NCBI RefSeq assembly: GCF_050571805.1
Contig: NZ_CP192219.1
Length of the DNA stretch: 64,000 nucleotides
Direction: 5' to 3' (one strand)
Source of the DNA: Halodesulfovibrio aestuarii
Lineage (GTDB): Bacteria > Desulfobacterota > Desulfovibrionia > Desulfovibrionales > Desulfovibrionaceae
The translations under genes were made by a program, and so were the position numbers. The notes under the pieces are model-generated. The model saw only the letters and a list, made by a program, of their open reading frames with translations, was not told the origin of the DNA and did no database searches. Shown here piece after piece: positions 16,915 to 24,962 of this stretch (position 1 is the stretch's first letter; the number at the start of each line of letters is the position of its first letter).

Positions 16915-16938
16915 ATAGCCATTTAGCAATATGGCTAT
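16915..16938. promoter_or_regulatory. Putative ArsR operator
   Basis: A perfect inverted repeat, ATAGCCAT at 16915-16922 and ATGGCTAT at 16931-16938, with an 8-base spacer. It lies 13 bases upstream of the arsR start, just behind the ribosome site. Confidence 0.6.
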
Positions 16939-17099
16939 ATGAGTATGCTGTCAATATGCTCTTATGAGAAATGTGCGGCTGTACAGTGATGCGTAAAGAG
17001 CGTATGAATTGCGGCAAATGCTTTTATACGAGAGTATTTTAGCAAAAGGTAAAATATTCAGCTAATAGAGCATCATGTTTTGATCAGGACAGGAGATAG

Positions 17100-17735
17100 A
17101 TGATGACAGCCTGTGATCCTCAGGTAAATTTACAAGGACGTGAGAAGCTTACCCGACTCGCTGACTTTTTGTTTGAAGCGGGTATGTTGCGCAAGACTCC
17201 GCGTAGTGGGTATCAGTTTTTGGGTTCCGGCAGCGAGAACGTTGCAGAGCATTCTTTTAGAACAGCCATTGTTGGTTTTGTTCTTGCTAATGAAGCAGGA
17301 GCAGACCCTGTTCATACGGCAATGATGTGTCTGTTCCATGATTTTCATGAGGCTCGAATTGGCGACTTCAACTACGTAAACCGTATTTACAATACTAGCG
17401 ACCCAAAAGCGGCATTTGAACATGCGCTGGAAGGAACCGGGCTTGAGTCTCTGGTTTTGCCGTACTGGGATGAGCTGGAAGAAGCGGAATCTCCAGAATC
17501 GAAACTTGCTCAGGATGCAGACCAGATTGACCTTATCCTGAATCTTAAGGAAGAGTTTGATTTAGGTAATAAGTACGCAGGGAAGTGGATACAGGGCGCC
17601 TTGCCGCGTCTGCGTACAGAAGTAGGTCGTGAACTTGCTCAACGTATCACTGAAACAGACCACACGGACTGGTGGTACAAAGGTCCTGACAGAAGTTGGT
17701 GGGCACGTAAGAACGGTAAAAAAAAAGCTGAGTAA
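17100..17735 (+). CDS. HD-domain hydrolase (YfbR/HDDC2-like)
   Basis: A 211-residue HD-superfamily phosphohydrolase. Metal ligands are visible as SENVAEHSFRTA (His), CLFHDFHEARIGD (HD) and a later AQDADQIDLIL (Asp), the pattern of the YfbR/HDDC2 5'-nucleotidase group acting on deoxynucleoside monophosphates. The C-terminus is rich in Trp and Lys. ATG 17100 follows AGGAGA. It is divergent from arsR, monocistronic, and ends at a bidirectional terminator. Substrate specificity is from family knowledge. Confidence 0.88.
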   Translation: MMTACDPQVNLQGREKLTRLADFLFEAGMLRKTPRSGYQFLGSGSENVAEHSFRTAIVGFVLANEAGADPVHTAMMCLFHDFHEARIGDFNYVNRIYNTSDPKAAFEHALEGTGLESLVLPYWDELEEAESPESKLAQDADQIDLILNLKEEFDLGNKYAGKWIQGALPRLRTEVGRELAQRITETDHTDWWYKGPDRSWWARKNGKKKAE

Positions 17736-17798
17736 GCTACATTGAAGCACATAGTCTGCGAGGGGATTCTCCTGTAGGTGAAGGTGCAATGAATATAC

Positions 17799-17834
17799 AA
17801 AAAAAGGGAGCGGTACCATACCGCTCCCTTTTTT
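17799..17834. terminator. Bidirectional terminator
   Basis: AAAGGGAGCGGTA with its complement, loop CCA, A and T runs on either side. It lies between the convergent HD gene and the small membrane protein gene. Confidence 0.92.
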
Positions 17835-17844
17835 ATTTGTTCTA

Positions 17845-18087
17845 TTACTTCCCTTTCGGGAGATACGTTACAGTGGACCGTGCCCCCAGCTCTGCATCGG
17901 CGGTTATTTCAACATCTGTCCAGTAAATTGCTCCGGAGTTAATGTCGTTTTGCTCAATGAACGTTGCAAGAGTGTTGGCAGATTCAACATGGTTAAGCAG
18001 CATCGGAGAGAGTACGAACATAAACAGCCAGATTATGAAAGCTCCGGATACGAACGATAAAAAGCGGTTAGCGCTGCTTTTTTGCAT
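17845..18087 (-). CDS. Small membrane protein linked to the YeiH exporter
   Basis: An 80-residue protein with one N-terminal membrane helix (about residues 10-30) and a soluble region. Family unknown. AAGGAC precedes the ATG by 6 bases. It lies 24 bases downstream of the exporter gene with no terminator between, so it is probably its co-transcribed accessory subunit. That role is inferred from position only. Confidence 0.65.
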   Translation of the reverse strand: MQKSSANRFLSFVSGAFIIWLFMFVLSPMLLNHVESANTLATFIEQNDINSGAIYWTDVEITADAELGARSTVTYLPKGK

Positions 18088-18111
18088 ATGGTTGTCCTTT
18101 ATCGTTTTACG

Positions 18112-19854
18112 TTAGATCTTCGCAGTGATTTCAGGGAATACCACGTAGAACATAATGTACGCCATTGTCAGTGTAAGCATAAGGTTGAAGGTCTGACCGC
18201 AGACATACAGGATCAGCGGTTTGCCGCCTTTAAAGTAATGACCAAGCTCTCGGAAGTTTGTCGCAAGACCGATGGATACGAAGGCGAGGCAGAAGAACCA
18301 GCCACGGAAAGCTTTTGAGAAGCCGCGGATTACACCATGGTCAACCATTGCGTAGCCAACATCCGGCCCCATCGATGCGTAAATCCAAGAGAATAATACG
18401 GATGCGGCAAGGAAGCCGAGCACAAATTTTGGGAACCGGTACCATATTTCCCATGCGCTTACAGAACGGCCAGGGGTACAATCAACGCGGGCGCACCAGT
18501 AAATAGCAACACCGAATGCTGTTATGCCGATAAGCACGTTCTGGATCATTTTAATAGTTGCAGCAACGTACAGTGCTTTTTGTGAAAGGAAAGCACCAGC
18601 TGCGGCTACTGCGCCTGTGGCATCGATTGTACCACCCATCCAGGCACCACCGAGAATGAATGGCATGTCTACAGCTTTAATGAATGCAGGCATAAGTATC
18701 ATCATGATGGATGTGAATACCAGAGAAAGACCAACTGAAAGGGTGAGCTCTTCTTTTTTAGCACGACAGGCTGCTGCGGTGGCAATAGCTGCGGAAACAC
18801 CACAAACGGACATATCTGCAGAGATAACTATATTCAGTGTTTTCGATGGCATTTTTACCACTTTCTGACCGAAAATGAATGTGGAAATGAGCACAATCGG
18901 TGTTACCACCCATGCTACGAAAATACCGGGGATACCAATCGCTACGATTTTACTGAAGAGTACTTCCGCACCCAGAAGAACAAGTCCGGTTTTGATAAAA
19001 TACTCTGTTTGAACGGCAGGCATTACCCACTTGGGGGTACCTATTGTGTTCGAGATGAGAAGGCCGAATAGTATTGCCCATGCTGCGTATCCGATACCAA
19101 GTCCTTTCATGGTACTTTGCTGTGCTGCTACATATGCGAGTGTGGCAACTGCGAAAACGAAGAAGAAGCCAATGAAGAACTTAACAGGGCTGTGTCCCAT
19201 AGCTCCGCGGCCAATAGCAAAGAAGATACCGAGAACAATATACAGCAGAATAAGCCATGTAATCTGGTTGTATGCTGTTACTTTTGTTTTCTTTTTAGCT
19301 TTACCTGCTGCAAATTTTTTGTTGCGCCAATCACTGATTGCGTCTGACGCTTTCTGGTTTAGCTCTGCATTGCTAAAGCTTGCTTCAGCAGCAGCTTTCT
19401 GCGCAATAGTTGCTGTTTCGAGAGCTTCTGCAGCAGCTTGTTTAGCTTTTTCGTACTTAATAACAGCGGCGGATTTTTTATCCCCGGCCCGTTTGCTATC
19501 CATAAAGAATGTGTCAAGCAGATTAGTAGACCAGCCATGTGGTTTGCTTTGGAATTTTTTAATTATTTTTGCAATAGAAGAGGACGTTGCTTTTAAGTTC
19601 TTTGCGTCCGCAGCCTTGTAATATTCAATAGTTTTAAATGGTGCTTTGTTCGCTTCCAGCTCCATAATTGCGTTAGACGCTGCAATAGTTGTGTGTAAAT
19701 TCTTTGGTTCATTAGGTAGATAAATAATGAGACCGATGACCAGAATAGCAAAACCAAGCCATATAGCCCAATAGTCTTCAAGTTTGATTAAGTCAGACCA
19801 ACTGGCATGTCCTTTATCAACAACAACATCTGGTTGTTTGTTTTGTTCTGCCAT
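18112..19854 (-). CDS. YeiH/UPF0324-family putative sulfate or sulfite exporter, extended form
   Basis: A 580-residue membrane protein. The C-terminal two thirds (from about residue 195) match the YeiH family (PF03601): GLGIGYAAWAILFGLL, MSVCGVSAAIATAAACRAK and GGAWMGGTIDATGAVAAAGAF. Ahead of this is one extra helix (about 28-48) and some 145 soluble residues rich in Ala and Lys, probably coiled coil (AAAEALETATIAQKAAAEAS). Typical YeiH proteins are nearly 250 residues shorter. ATG 19854 is 7 bases after AGGAGG and is preferred over ATG 19860, which is too close. Export of sulfite or another sulfonate product fits a sulfur-metabolising host but is inference. Confidence 0.88.
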   Translation of the reverse strand: MAEQNKQPDVVVDKGHASWSDLIKLEDYWAIWLGFAILVIGLIIYLPNEPKNLHTTIAASNAIMELEANKAPFKTIEYYKAADAKNLKATSSSIAKIIKKFQSKPHGWSTNLLDTFFMDSKRAGDKKSAAVIKYEKAKQAAAEALETATIAQKAAAEASFSNAELNQKASDAISDWRNKKFAAGKAKKKTKVTAYNQITWLILLYIVLGIFFAIGRGAMGHSPVKFFIGFFFVFAVATLAYVAAQQSTMKGLGIGYAAWAILFGLLISNTIGTPKWVMPAVQTEYFIKTGLVLLGAEVLFSKIVAIGIPGIFVAWVVTPIVLISTFIFGQKVVKMPSKTLNIVISADMSVCGVSAAIATAAACRAKKEELTLSVGLSLVFTSIMMILMPAFIKAVDMPFILGGAWMGGTIDATGAVAAAGAFLSQKALYVAATIKMIQNVLIGITAFGVAIYWCARVDCTPGRSVSAWEIWYRFPKFVLGFLAASVLFSWIYASMGPDVGYAMVDHGVIRGFSKAFRGWFFCLAFVSIGLATNFRELGHYFKGGKPLILYVCGQTFNLMLTLTMAYIMFYVVFPEITAKI

Positions 19855-20348
19855 TACCATTCCTCCTTATTAAAAGTAGCAATGTCATGTACGCTACAAT
19901 AAACATGGGCAGTAACAATACAGACATAAGAGGAACCGTCTATTTGCCGTTATGAAAAAAGACGGGATATGCCTGTAGCATTATAATGCCGGATACCTCT
20001 GTAAACACGGGGGCAGGTGAGCAGGTGACGTAATCGAAGCAGAATTGAGGAGTGGCTGAACAAGTACAAATTAGGATAGGTGACGTGTAATAATCAGTTT
20101 AGCGATGCTCATGCTGCTAATTTATTGAATAGTATAAGATGTAAAATGGTAATAATGTCAATAATTACCTGTAAATAAAACAAAGAATGTCTATAAAAGA
20201 GAAAAAGGGGTGAGGTCTTTGTTGTAAGGCAGGCGCTGCACGGTGATTTGAATGACAGAAAAAAGCCAGAGTTTTCCTTCCGGAAAACTCTGGCTGCATT
20301 GTAAATGGAGTAGAGGCCTTCATCGGCGTTGCCTCACCGTAATTTCAG
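19855..20348. other. Intergenic region upstream of the exporter
   Basis: No gene is seen in 494 bases. It carries an inverted repeat CCGTCT/AGACGG (about 19937-19968) some 80 bases upstream of the exporter, an AT-rich stretch near 20090-20210, and the YcaO terminator at 20259-20294. Confidence 0.4.
20259..20294 (-). terminator. Terminator downstream of the YcaO gene
   Basis: GCCAGAGTTTTCC and its complement with TTCC loop. Six A on the left give the minus-strand T run. The 5' arm shares nine bases with the terminator at 8233. Confidence 0.88.
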
Positions 20349-22064
20349 TTACTCTTCCATACGCAGATAGTTAGTAAACAGCCTGTGACTCACGCGGGTG
20401 AATGAGTCGAAATCTGCTGTTAGCTCCATGTTTGGAATGAGCGCCTTGACCACTGGGAACTGGAGGTCTTTTCGCGCAAGTTCAACATAGACAGGACGCC
20501 TGTTATTCGCGATGAGCATTTTTTCAAGCATCTGTAAGTTGCGGATAGGGTCTTCCATAGAAACGTCAGGAAGCTCTCCCTGTTTTCGTGTTTCGATGCC
20601 GTGAAGTGCTGGTGCAGACGGCGGGCTTTGCGGATATGGGTATGGGGTTTCTGTTAAGGCAGATACAATGGCCTTTCTGCCATCTAAACCAGATCCTGTA
20701 CCACGGTATACTTCGCCGCGTTTGCCCATGACAAATGCATAGTAGCAGGGGATACCGAATTCAGTTGTGATGTCCTGAAACATGACATGAACGCCGCGTG
20801 CTGCGTAGTCGTTTAGCAGCATATTGAGCTTTTGGTCTTCCGTGGTGAGGATAAAGCATTCTTTTTTATTGAATGGTTTTGTTGCTTCTGCGTCGCGTTC
20901 AAAAATTTCCATAAGCGCTGCAACCTTAGCTTCTTCAAGGATGTTTCCCGAAGCAAGGCCTGTTGATCCCGGTGAAGAGAAGAGTGATATTTCATCTAAG
21001 TTACAGAACATGTACACCATCTGGACTGGTACGAGGATAGGCTCGTATCCTTCTCCATTAAGCTTTGGTGTATGGCCCTCTATCCAGTAGAGCTTTTCAT
21101 CTTCGTATGGGACTTCAAGAGAAAGTAAATTAGGGTCAAATGCTGTTATTCCCTGAGCCATAAGTTCTGAATACCTGGCATGTGTAAGGGGATGCTCTTT
21201 CAGCGAGTTAAGTACACCTGTGTGGTCAAAAGAAACAAATGAAGAAGAGCGCTCTACAATTTCCATGGTCAGACCGACCCGTGCGTCTACGAGGGCAAGT
21301 CCACGGCCGTATGATGTGGCATGGCCTTGCAGGGTGTAGTCCAGAGCTCCGTTTTTAACGGTAAGATCAATATTCCAGCGGCGCAGAAGAGCAATTGGTG
21401 ACAGAGATGCGATATGACGCATTTCAACATCAGCAAACAGTGGCGTTTGGTTTAACCTTTTGAGTGCGAGCTCTGTTGTGTCCTGAGCAGGGGGGCGAGT
21501 CCACGGGGTGTCATATGGTGTCTTCAGCAGTTCCTCACGAATTGTTGCGGCGGTTATGAATTCCTCAGTGTTTGGTTCATAAAGCATCGGAAGATCGAAA
21601 TCTTCTGCAACATCCGGTAAGGGTAGCATTCTATGTTCGTGAATGTTTTCTTTAAATTTGGTAATCCATGCAATATGGTCGTATTTGTCTTCGCGTTTAT
21701 ACCAACGGATATATATAAGAGGAGTATGTTCCTGTAATTGTTCTGTGGCATCGTTTGGAAACAACGCAAGCAATTTGGAAAATTTACCGTACAGCAAACA
21801 TGTTTCGTAGAGTAGTGCCGCAAGAACAGGCTTAATGACAGTGTACTCTTTTACTGCTGTGTTAAGTAGGGTTTTGAACTTTTTTTGATCAAATGTCCGG
21901 ATGGTTGTGAGCAGGTGTTTGTGCATAAAATCGTCAAGCGGGTGCTCTTCAAGATATGCGAGTGCTTCATCAAAGGTCATATCTGCTGGCGGTTCACAGG
22001 AAACGTATCCAACAGTGCCTACTGTGTCAGAAAGATTAAATTTGTATTTCATTGGTGACGACAT
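20349..22064 (-). CDS. YcaO-domain protein, stand-alone
   Basis: A 571-residue protein. The N-terminal 200 residues are helical and repeat-like; the YcaO ATP-binding domain occupies about 200-520. Its nucleotide-site segments are GLTMEIVERSSSF and SGNILEEAKVAALMEIFERDA, with the conserved Glu pairs. YcaO proteins use ATP to activate backbone amides, as in azole-forming cyclodehydratases, or assist RimO methylthiolation. No precursor peptide, TfuA or partner protein is adjacent, so the substrate is unknown. The start at 22064 has GGGAG upstream. The helical part precedes YcaO, whereas in E. coli YcaO the extra domain follows it, as far as I recall. Confidence 0.85.
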   Translation of the reverse strand: MSSPMKYKFNLSDTVGTVGYVSCEPPADMTFDEALAYLEEHPLDDFMHKHLLTTIRTFDQKKFKTLLNTAVKEYTVIKPVLAALLYETCLLYGKFSKLLALFPNDATEQLQEHTPLIYIRWYKREDKYDHIAWITKFKENIHEHRMLPLPDVAEDFDLPMLYEPNTEEFITAATIREELLKTPYDTPWTRPPAQDTTELALKRLNQTPLFADVEMRHIASLSPIALLRRWNIDLTVKNGALDYTLQGHATSYGRGLALVDARVGLTMEIVERSSSFVSFDHTGVLNSLKEHPLTHARYSELMAQGITAFDPNLLSLEVPYEDEKLYWIEGHTPKLNGEGYEPILVPVQMVYMFCNLDEISLFSSPGSTGLASGNILEEAKVAALMEIFERDAEATKPFNKKECFILTTEDQKLNMLLNDYAARGVHVMFQDITTEFGIPCYYAFVMGKRGEVYRGTGSGLDGRKAIVSALTETPYPYPQSPPSAPALHGIETRKQGELPDVSMEDPIRNLQMLEKMLIANNRRPVYVELARKDLQFPVVKALIPNMELTADFDSFTRVSHRLFTNYLRMEE

Positions 22065-22233
22065 CCTATACTCCCATATGCTATGAATGAGGCGTTATAG
22101 CGTATGTTTTTACTGTGGACAATGGATGCCGTGAACAATAAATGGATACTAACACGCTGTACCAAAGTCTTTGTACATTGATGCCCTGAGCCTGCGTGCA
22201 ACATACAGTTAATACTTAATATAAGGGGAAATC

Positions 22234-23085
22234 ATGCCATATTTTGGTGCCCATATGTCTATTGCGGGTGGGTTGGAAAAAGCTGTTGAGCGTATAATGC
22301 GTGTGAGCGGAACGGCCTTACAGATATTCTCGAAAAATCAACGGCAGTGGAAATCCAAGCCGTTGGAGCAAAAACAGATAGATGCATTTCTTGGAGCTTG
22401 CGCAGAGTGGGGGAACTATCCGATTGCGGCGCATGATTCGTATCTTATCAATCTGGGTTCTCCGAAAGAGGAGGGGGTGGAGAAGTCTGTTGCAGCGTTT
22501 ACACATGAGCTTGAGCGCGCAGAGCAACTAAATATTCCATATGTTGTGATGCACCCCGGTGCCCATCTGGGAGGCGGAGTTGAAGAATCCTTAGAACGGG
22601 TTGCAAAAAATCTGGATAGAGCATTGGTTGAGTCCCGTACCAATCGCGTCATGGTGTTATTGGAAAATACAGCAGGGCAAGGTACGACGCTCGGGCGATC
22701 TTTTGAAGAGCTAGCTGCTATTTTACAGAGTTCTGCTAAGGCTGATAGGCTTGGCGTGTGTATTGATACTTGTCATGCATATGCCGCTGGATATGATCTT
22801 GCGACAGAAGAAGGATATGCGGCGACATTTGCAGAGTTTGAAACAGTTGTCGGTATGAACCGGCTGAAATTTATGCACATTAATGACTCTAAAGGTGCGT
22901 TGGGGAGTCATCTTGATAGACATGACCACATCGGGCAGGGATTATTGGGAGAGGAAACTTTTGCACGTTTAGTAAATGATCCAAGATTTATTGATTTACC
23001 TATGGTGCTTGAAACTCCTAAAGGAGAGGACCTTGCTGAAGATATAAAAAATCTGGAGGTACTGTACCGATTACGTATCGCATAG
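22234..23085 (+). CDS. nfo: Endonuclease IV
   Basis: A 283-residue TIM-barrel AP endonuclease using three metal ions. Motifs include YFGAHMSIAGGLEKA at the start, VVMHPGAHLG, VLLENTAGQGTTLG, GVCIDTCHAYAAGYD and FMHINDSKGALGSHLDRHDHIGQG split over the barrel strands; the His, Glu and Asp ligands are present. The ATG follows AAGGGGA. It cleaves 5' to abasic sites and complements nth in base excision repair. Monocistronic or with an uncertain downstream leader region. Confidence 0.97.
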   Translation: MPYFGAHMSIAGGLEKAVERIMRVSGTALQIFSKNQRQWKSKPLEQKQIDAFLGACAEWGNYPIAAHDSYLINLGSPKEEGVEKSVAAFTHELERAEQLNIPYVVMHPGAHLGGGVEESLERVAKNLDRALVESRTNRVMVLLENTAGQGTTLGRSFEELAAILQSSAKADRLGVCIDTCHAYAAGYDLATEEGYAATFAEFETVVGMNRLKFMHINDSKGALGSHLDRHDHIGQGLLGEETFARLVNDPRFIDLPMVLETPKGEDLAEDIKNLEVLYRLRIA

Positions 23086-23362
23086 GCGTGACGTATATAC
23101 TAGGTAGAAGATGTCAAAAAAAATCGAGCAAACAATGTCACTAAGTGTGGTTGGGTGTGTTTGTAACTCTATAGTTTTTACTGAATAATGACTTTTTTGC
23201 TTGTCTTGGCGATATTCTCATTTTAGTAGTTACTTGCTGACATTGTTTCGCGATGTTGATGCAATAAGTGATCTGGTTTGTAGGGATGCATGCAGAAGAC
23301 ATTTTTCGGGGGCTAAACTCGTATGTCACTGTAAATACCAGGGTAGCTTTGGGGAGGTTCAG

Positions 23363-23422
23363 ATGGTTGGGTTCTGTATCTTTCAGCTGTCAACGCGAAA
23401 TGGTGTCAGCTTTTTTTTGTAG
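23363..23422 (+). CDS. Possible 19-residue leader peptide
   Basis: The frame starts at ATG 23363, five bases after a near-perfect GGGGAGG ribosome site. It encodes 19 residues (MVGFCIFQL...SFFL) and ends at TAG. The hairpin at 23385-23411 and its T run lie inside the frame. Translation through the frame could melt the terminator. The next + strand gene, YgjV-like at 23611, might be the regulated gene. No family is known. Confidence 0.25.
   Translation: MVGFCIFQLSTRNGVSFFL
23385..23418 (+). terminator. Terminator-like hairpin
   Basis: AGCTG-T-CA pairs with TG-T-CAGCT across an 11-base loop with one T-T mismatch, followed by eight T. Confidence 0.5.
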
Positions 23423-23610
23423 AACATATATTTATTATAAGAAATCTGATAATGTTTGGGGATGTGTTGTGCTGTGTTGTATAGCCAGCTAGGGTTTGGA
23501 TCGAAAAAAAGATTAAATTCGGCATACTATCTTCTGGTTACTTGTACTCTGGTAACGTTTTTTATGCGGTTTGTTTTGATAAATTTATACATCGTTTTTA
23601 CTCAAGGATT

Positions 23611-24135
23611 ATGATGTCTGTATTCGTCATTTCACAAATGCTTGTTGGCGTAGCACTCGTTTTTGATCTTCTGTCTTTCCAATTTAAAAATAGGAAATAT
23701 ATTCTACACGCTATTGCTGCTGCATGTTTTTTTATGGCCGTACATTTTTTACTTCTTGAGCAATGGACAGCAACAGTACTGATGGGGGTATCCGGAGCCC
23801 GTTATGCTGTGAGCGGATATACAACCGAACGTAGATGGATGTATTTTTTCTGTATCCTTGCAGTGGCAGGCACCCTGTGGACATACGCAGGCTTGGTCAG
23901 CATTCTTAGCTTTGGAGCAACCTTTGTGCTCACTCTTGCAGCCTTTTCCAAAACAGATAAACGCCTGCGCGAGGTTACATTTTTTGGAGTAGCGCTGTGG
24001 ATTGTACATAATATTGTTGTCTGGTCACCATCAGCTATCGCGCTGGAAAGCTTTTTTCTCATGAGTAACGTTGTTGGTTATTATCGGTATTACATTCGTC
24101 CCACGAGATCTGATTTGGTTTTAGAACAGGACTAG
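23611..24135 (+). CDS. YgjV-family inner-membrane protein
   Basis: A 174-residue protein with about six short membrane helices (QMLVGVALVFDLLSFQF, HAIAAACFFMAVHFLLL and others). The pattern of SFQFKNRK after helix 1 and GVSGARYAVSGYTTERRWM matches the bacterial YgjV (Imp-YgjV) family, whose function is unknown. ATG 23611 follows AAGGATT; longer readings have no ribosome site. It is monocistronic, with a GC-rich terminator after it. Confidence 0.8.
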   Translation: MMSVFVISQMLVGVALVFDLLSFQFKNRKYILHAIAAACFFMAVHFLLLEQWTATVLMGVSGARYAVSGYTTERRWMYFFCILAVAGTLWTYAGLVSILSFGATFVLTLAAFSKTDKRLREVTFFGVALWIVHNIVVWSPSAIALESFFLMSNVVGYYRYYIRPTRSDLVLEQD

Positions 24136-24156
24136 CTAAAAATTTTTATATTGTGC

Positions 24157-24187
24157 AAAGCCCCGCAGTTGATGCGGGGCTTTTTTT
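24157..24187 (+). terminator. Rho-independent terminator
   Basis: AAAGCCCCGCA with its complement, loop GTTGA, then seven T. It follows the YgjV-like gene. Confidence 0.93.
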
Positions 24188-24360
24188 GTACTCTTTGCTT
24201 TGGGGTTTAGAAGAACATATCGCGAACTTTGTGCTGTCTCTTGGAAATGATGTATTTTAGAGTAACAAAGTGAGAATTATAATGCGGATGTTTATATAAT
24301 ATGTTAATATTGCTGAAATGTTTTTATTTTACCCTTTAAATGTTGGCAAAGGGGAGGTTT

Positions 24361-24918
24361 ATGCCTCAGAGCAACGATAGGAAGTACCGAAAAAAACTAT
24401 TGTTGGTAGGGGGTGTAGCCGGTGTGGTATTAAGTATCGTCTTAGTATTGGCCTCGGGTCATATGATTACATTGACGAATACTGATACTTTTTGTGTGAC
24501 GTGTCATTCTATGAAACCGTTCAGGCAGGCGTGGGCTGCATCGGTACACGGAGGGGATAACCCACAAGGGGTTGTTGCCCAATGTGTTGATTGTCATCTG
24601 CCACATGGCACTCTCGTAGAGTACGTTGCAGCAAAGGCGTATACCGGTACACGTGATATCATAATGAATATGATTATAGACCCCTATGAGTATGACTGGT
24701 CACAGCGGCGGAAGTACCGTGAAGAGTTTACGTACGATGAATCCTGTCGGAAATGTCATGCAAAATTATTAGCACCGAAAATTGGTATTAAAGGTATTTT
24801 GGCGCACCGCGAATATTTACGGAAAGAGAATAAATTACGGTGTGTAAAATGCCACGAGCATGCAGGGCATAAGGACATGATGTATTACGTGAATAAGTAT
24901 TTTAACAGGGATTCATAA
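24361..24918 (+). CDS. NapC/NirT/NrfH-type tetraheme quinol dehydrogenase
   Basis: A 185-residue membrane-anchored c-type cytochrome. One N-terminal helix (about 12-34) is followed by a periplasmic domain with four CxxCH heme sites: CVTCH, CVDCH, CRKCH and CVKCH. The first reads CHSM, the CxxCHxM signature of NrfH. Such proteins take electrons from menaquinol and pass them to a periplasmic reductase. Here the partner is the octaheme HAO-like gene 44 bases downstream, the same order as the haoCA-type pairs of Epsilonproteobacteria. GGGGAGG lies before ATG 24361. Confidence 0.92.
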   Translation: MPQSNDRKYRKKLLLVGGVAGVVLSIVLVLASGHMITLTNTDTFCVTCHSMKPFRQAWAASVHGGDNPQGVVAQCVDCHLPHGTLVEYVAAKAYTGTRDIIMNMIIDPYEYDWSQRRKYREEFTYDESCRKCHAKLLAPKIGIKGILAHREYLRKENKLRCVKCHEHAGHKDMMYYVNKYFNRDS

Positions 24919-24962
24919 CTGCAGTTACAAGTGGAAACCTGAACGTGTGTGGAGGAAAAGGA

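Larger units (their letters stand above)
23086..23610. other. Long intergenic region with a mini-ORF and terminator
   Basis: No standard gene is seen. On the + strand there is a GGGGAGG site at 23351-23357 followed by a 19-codon frame (23363-23422) whose body overlaps a terminator-like hairpin. This looks like a leader peptide or a coincidental frame in the 3' region of nfo. The rest is AT-rich. Confidence 0.35.
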
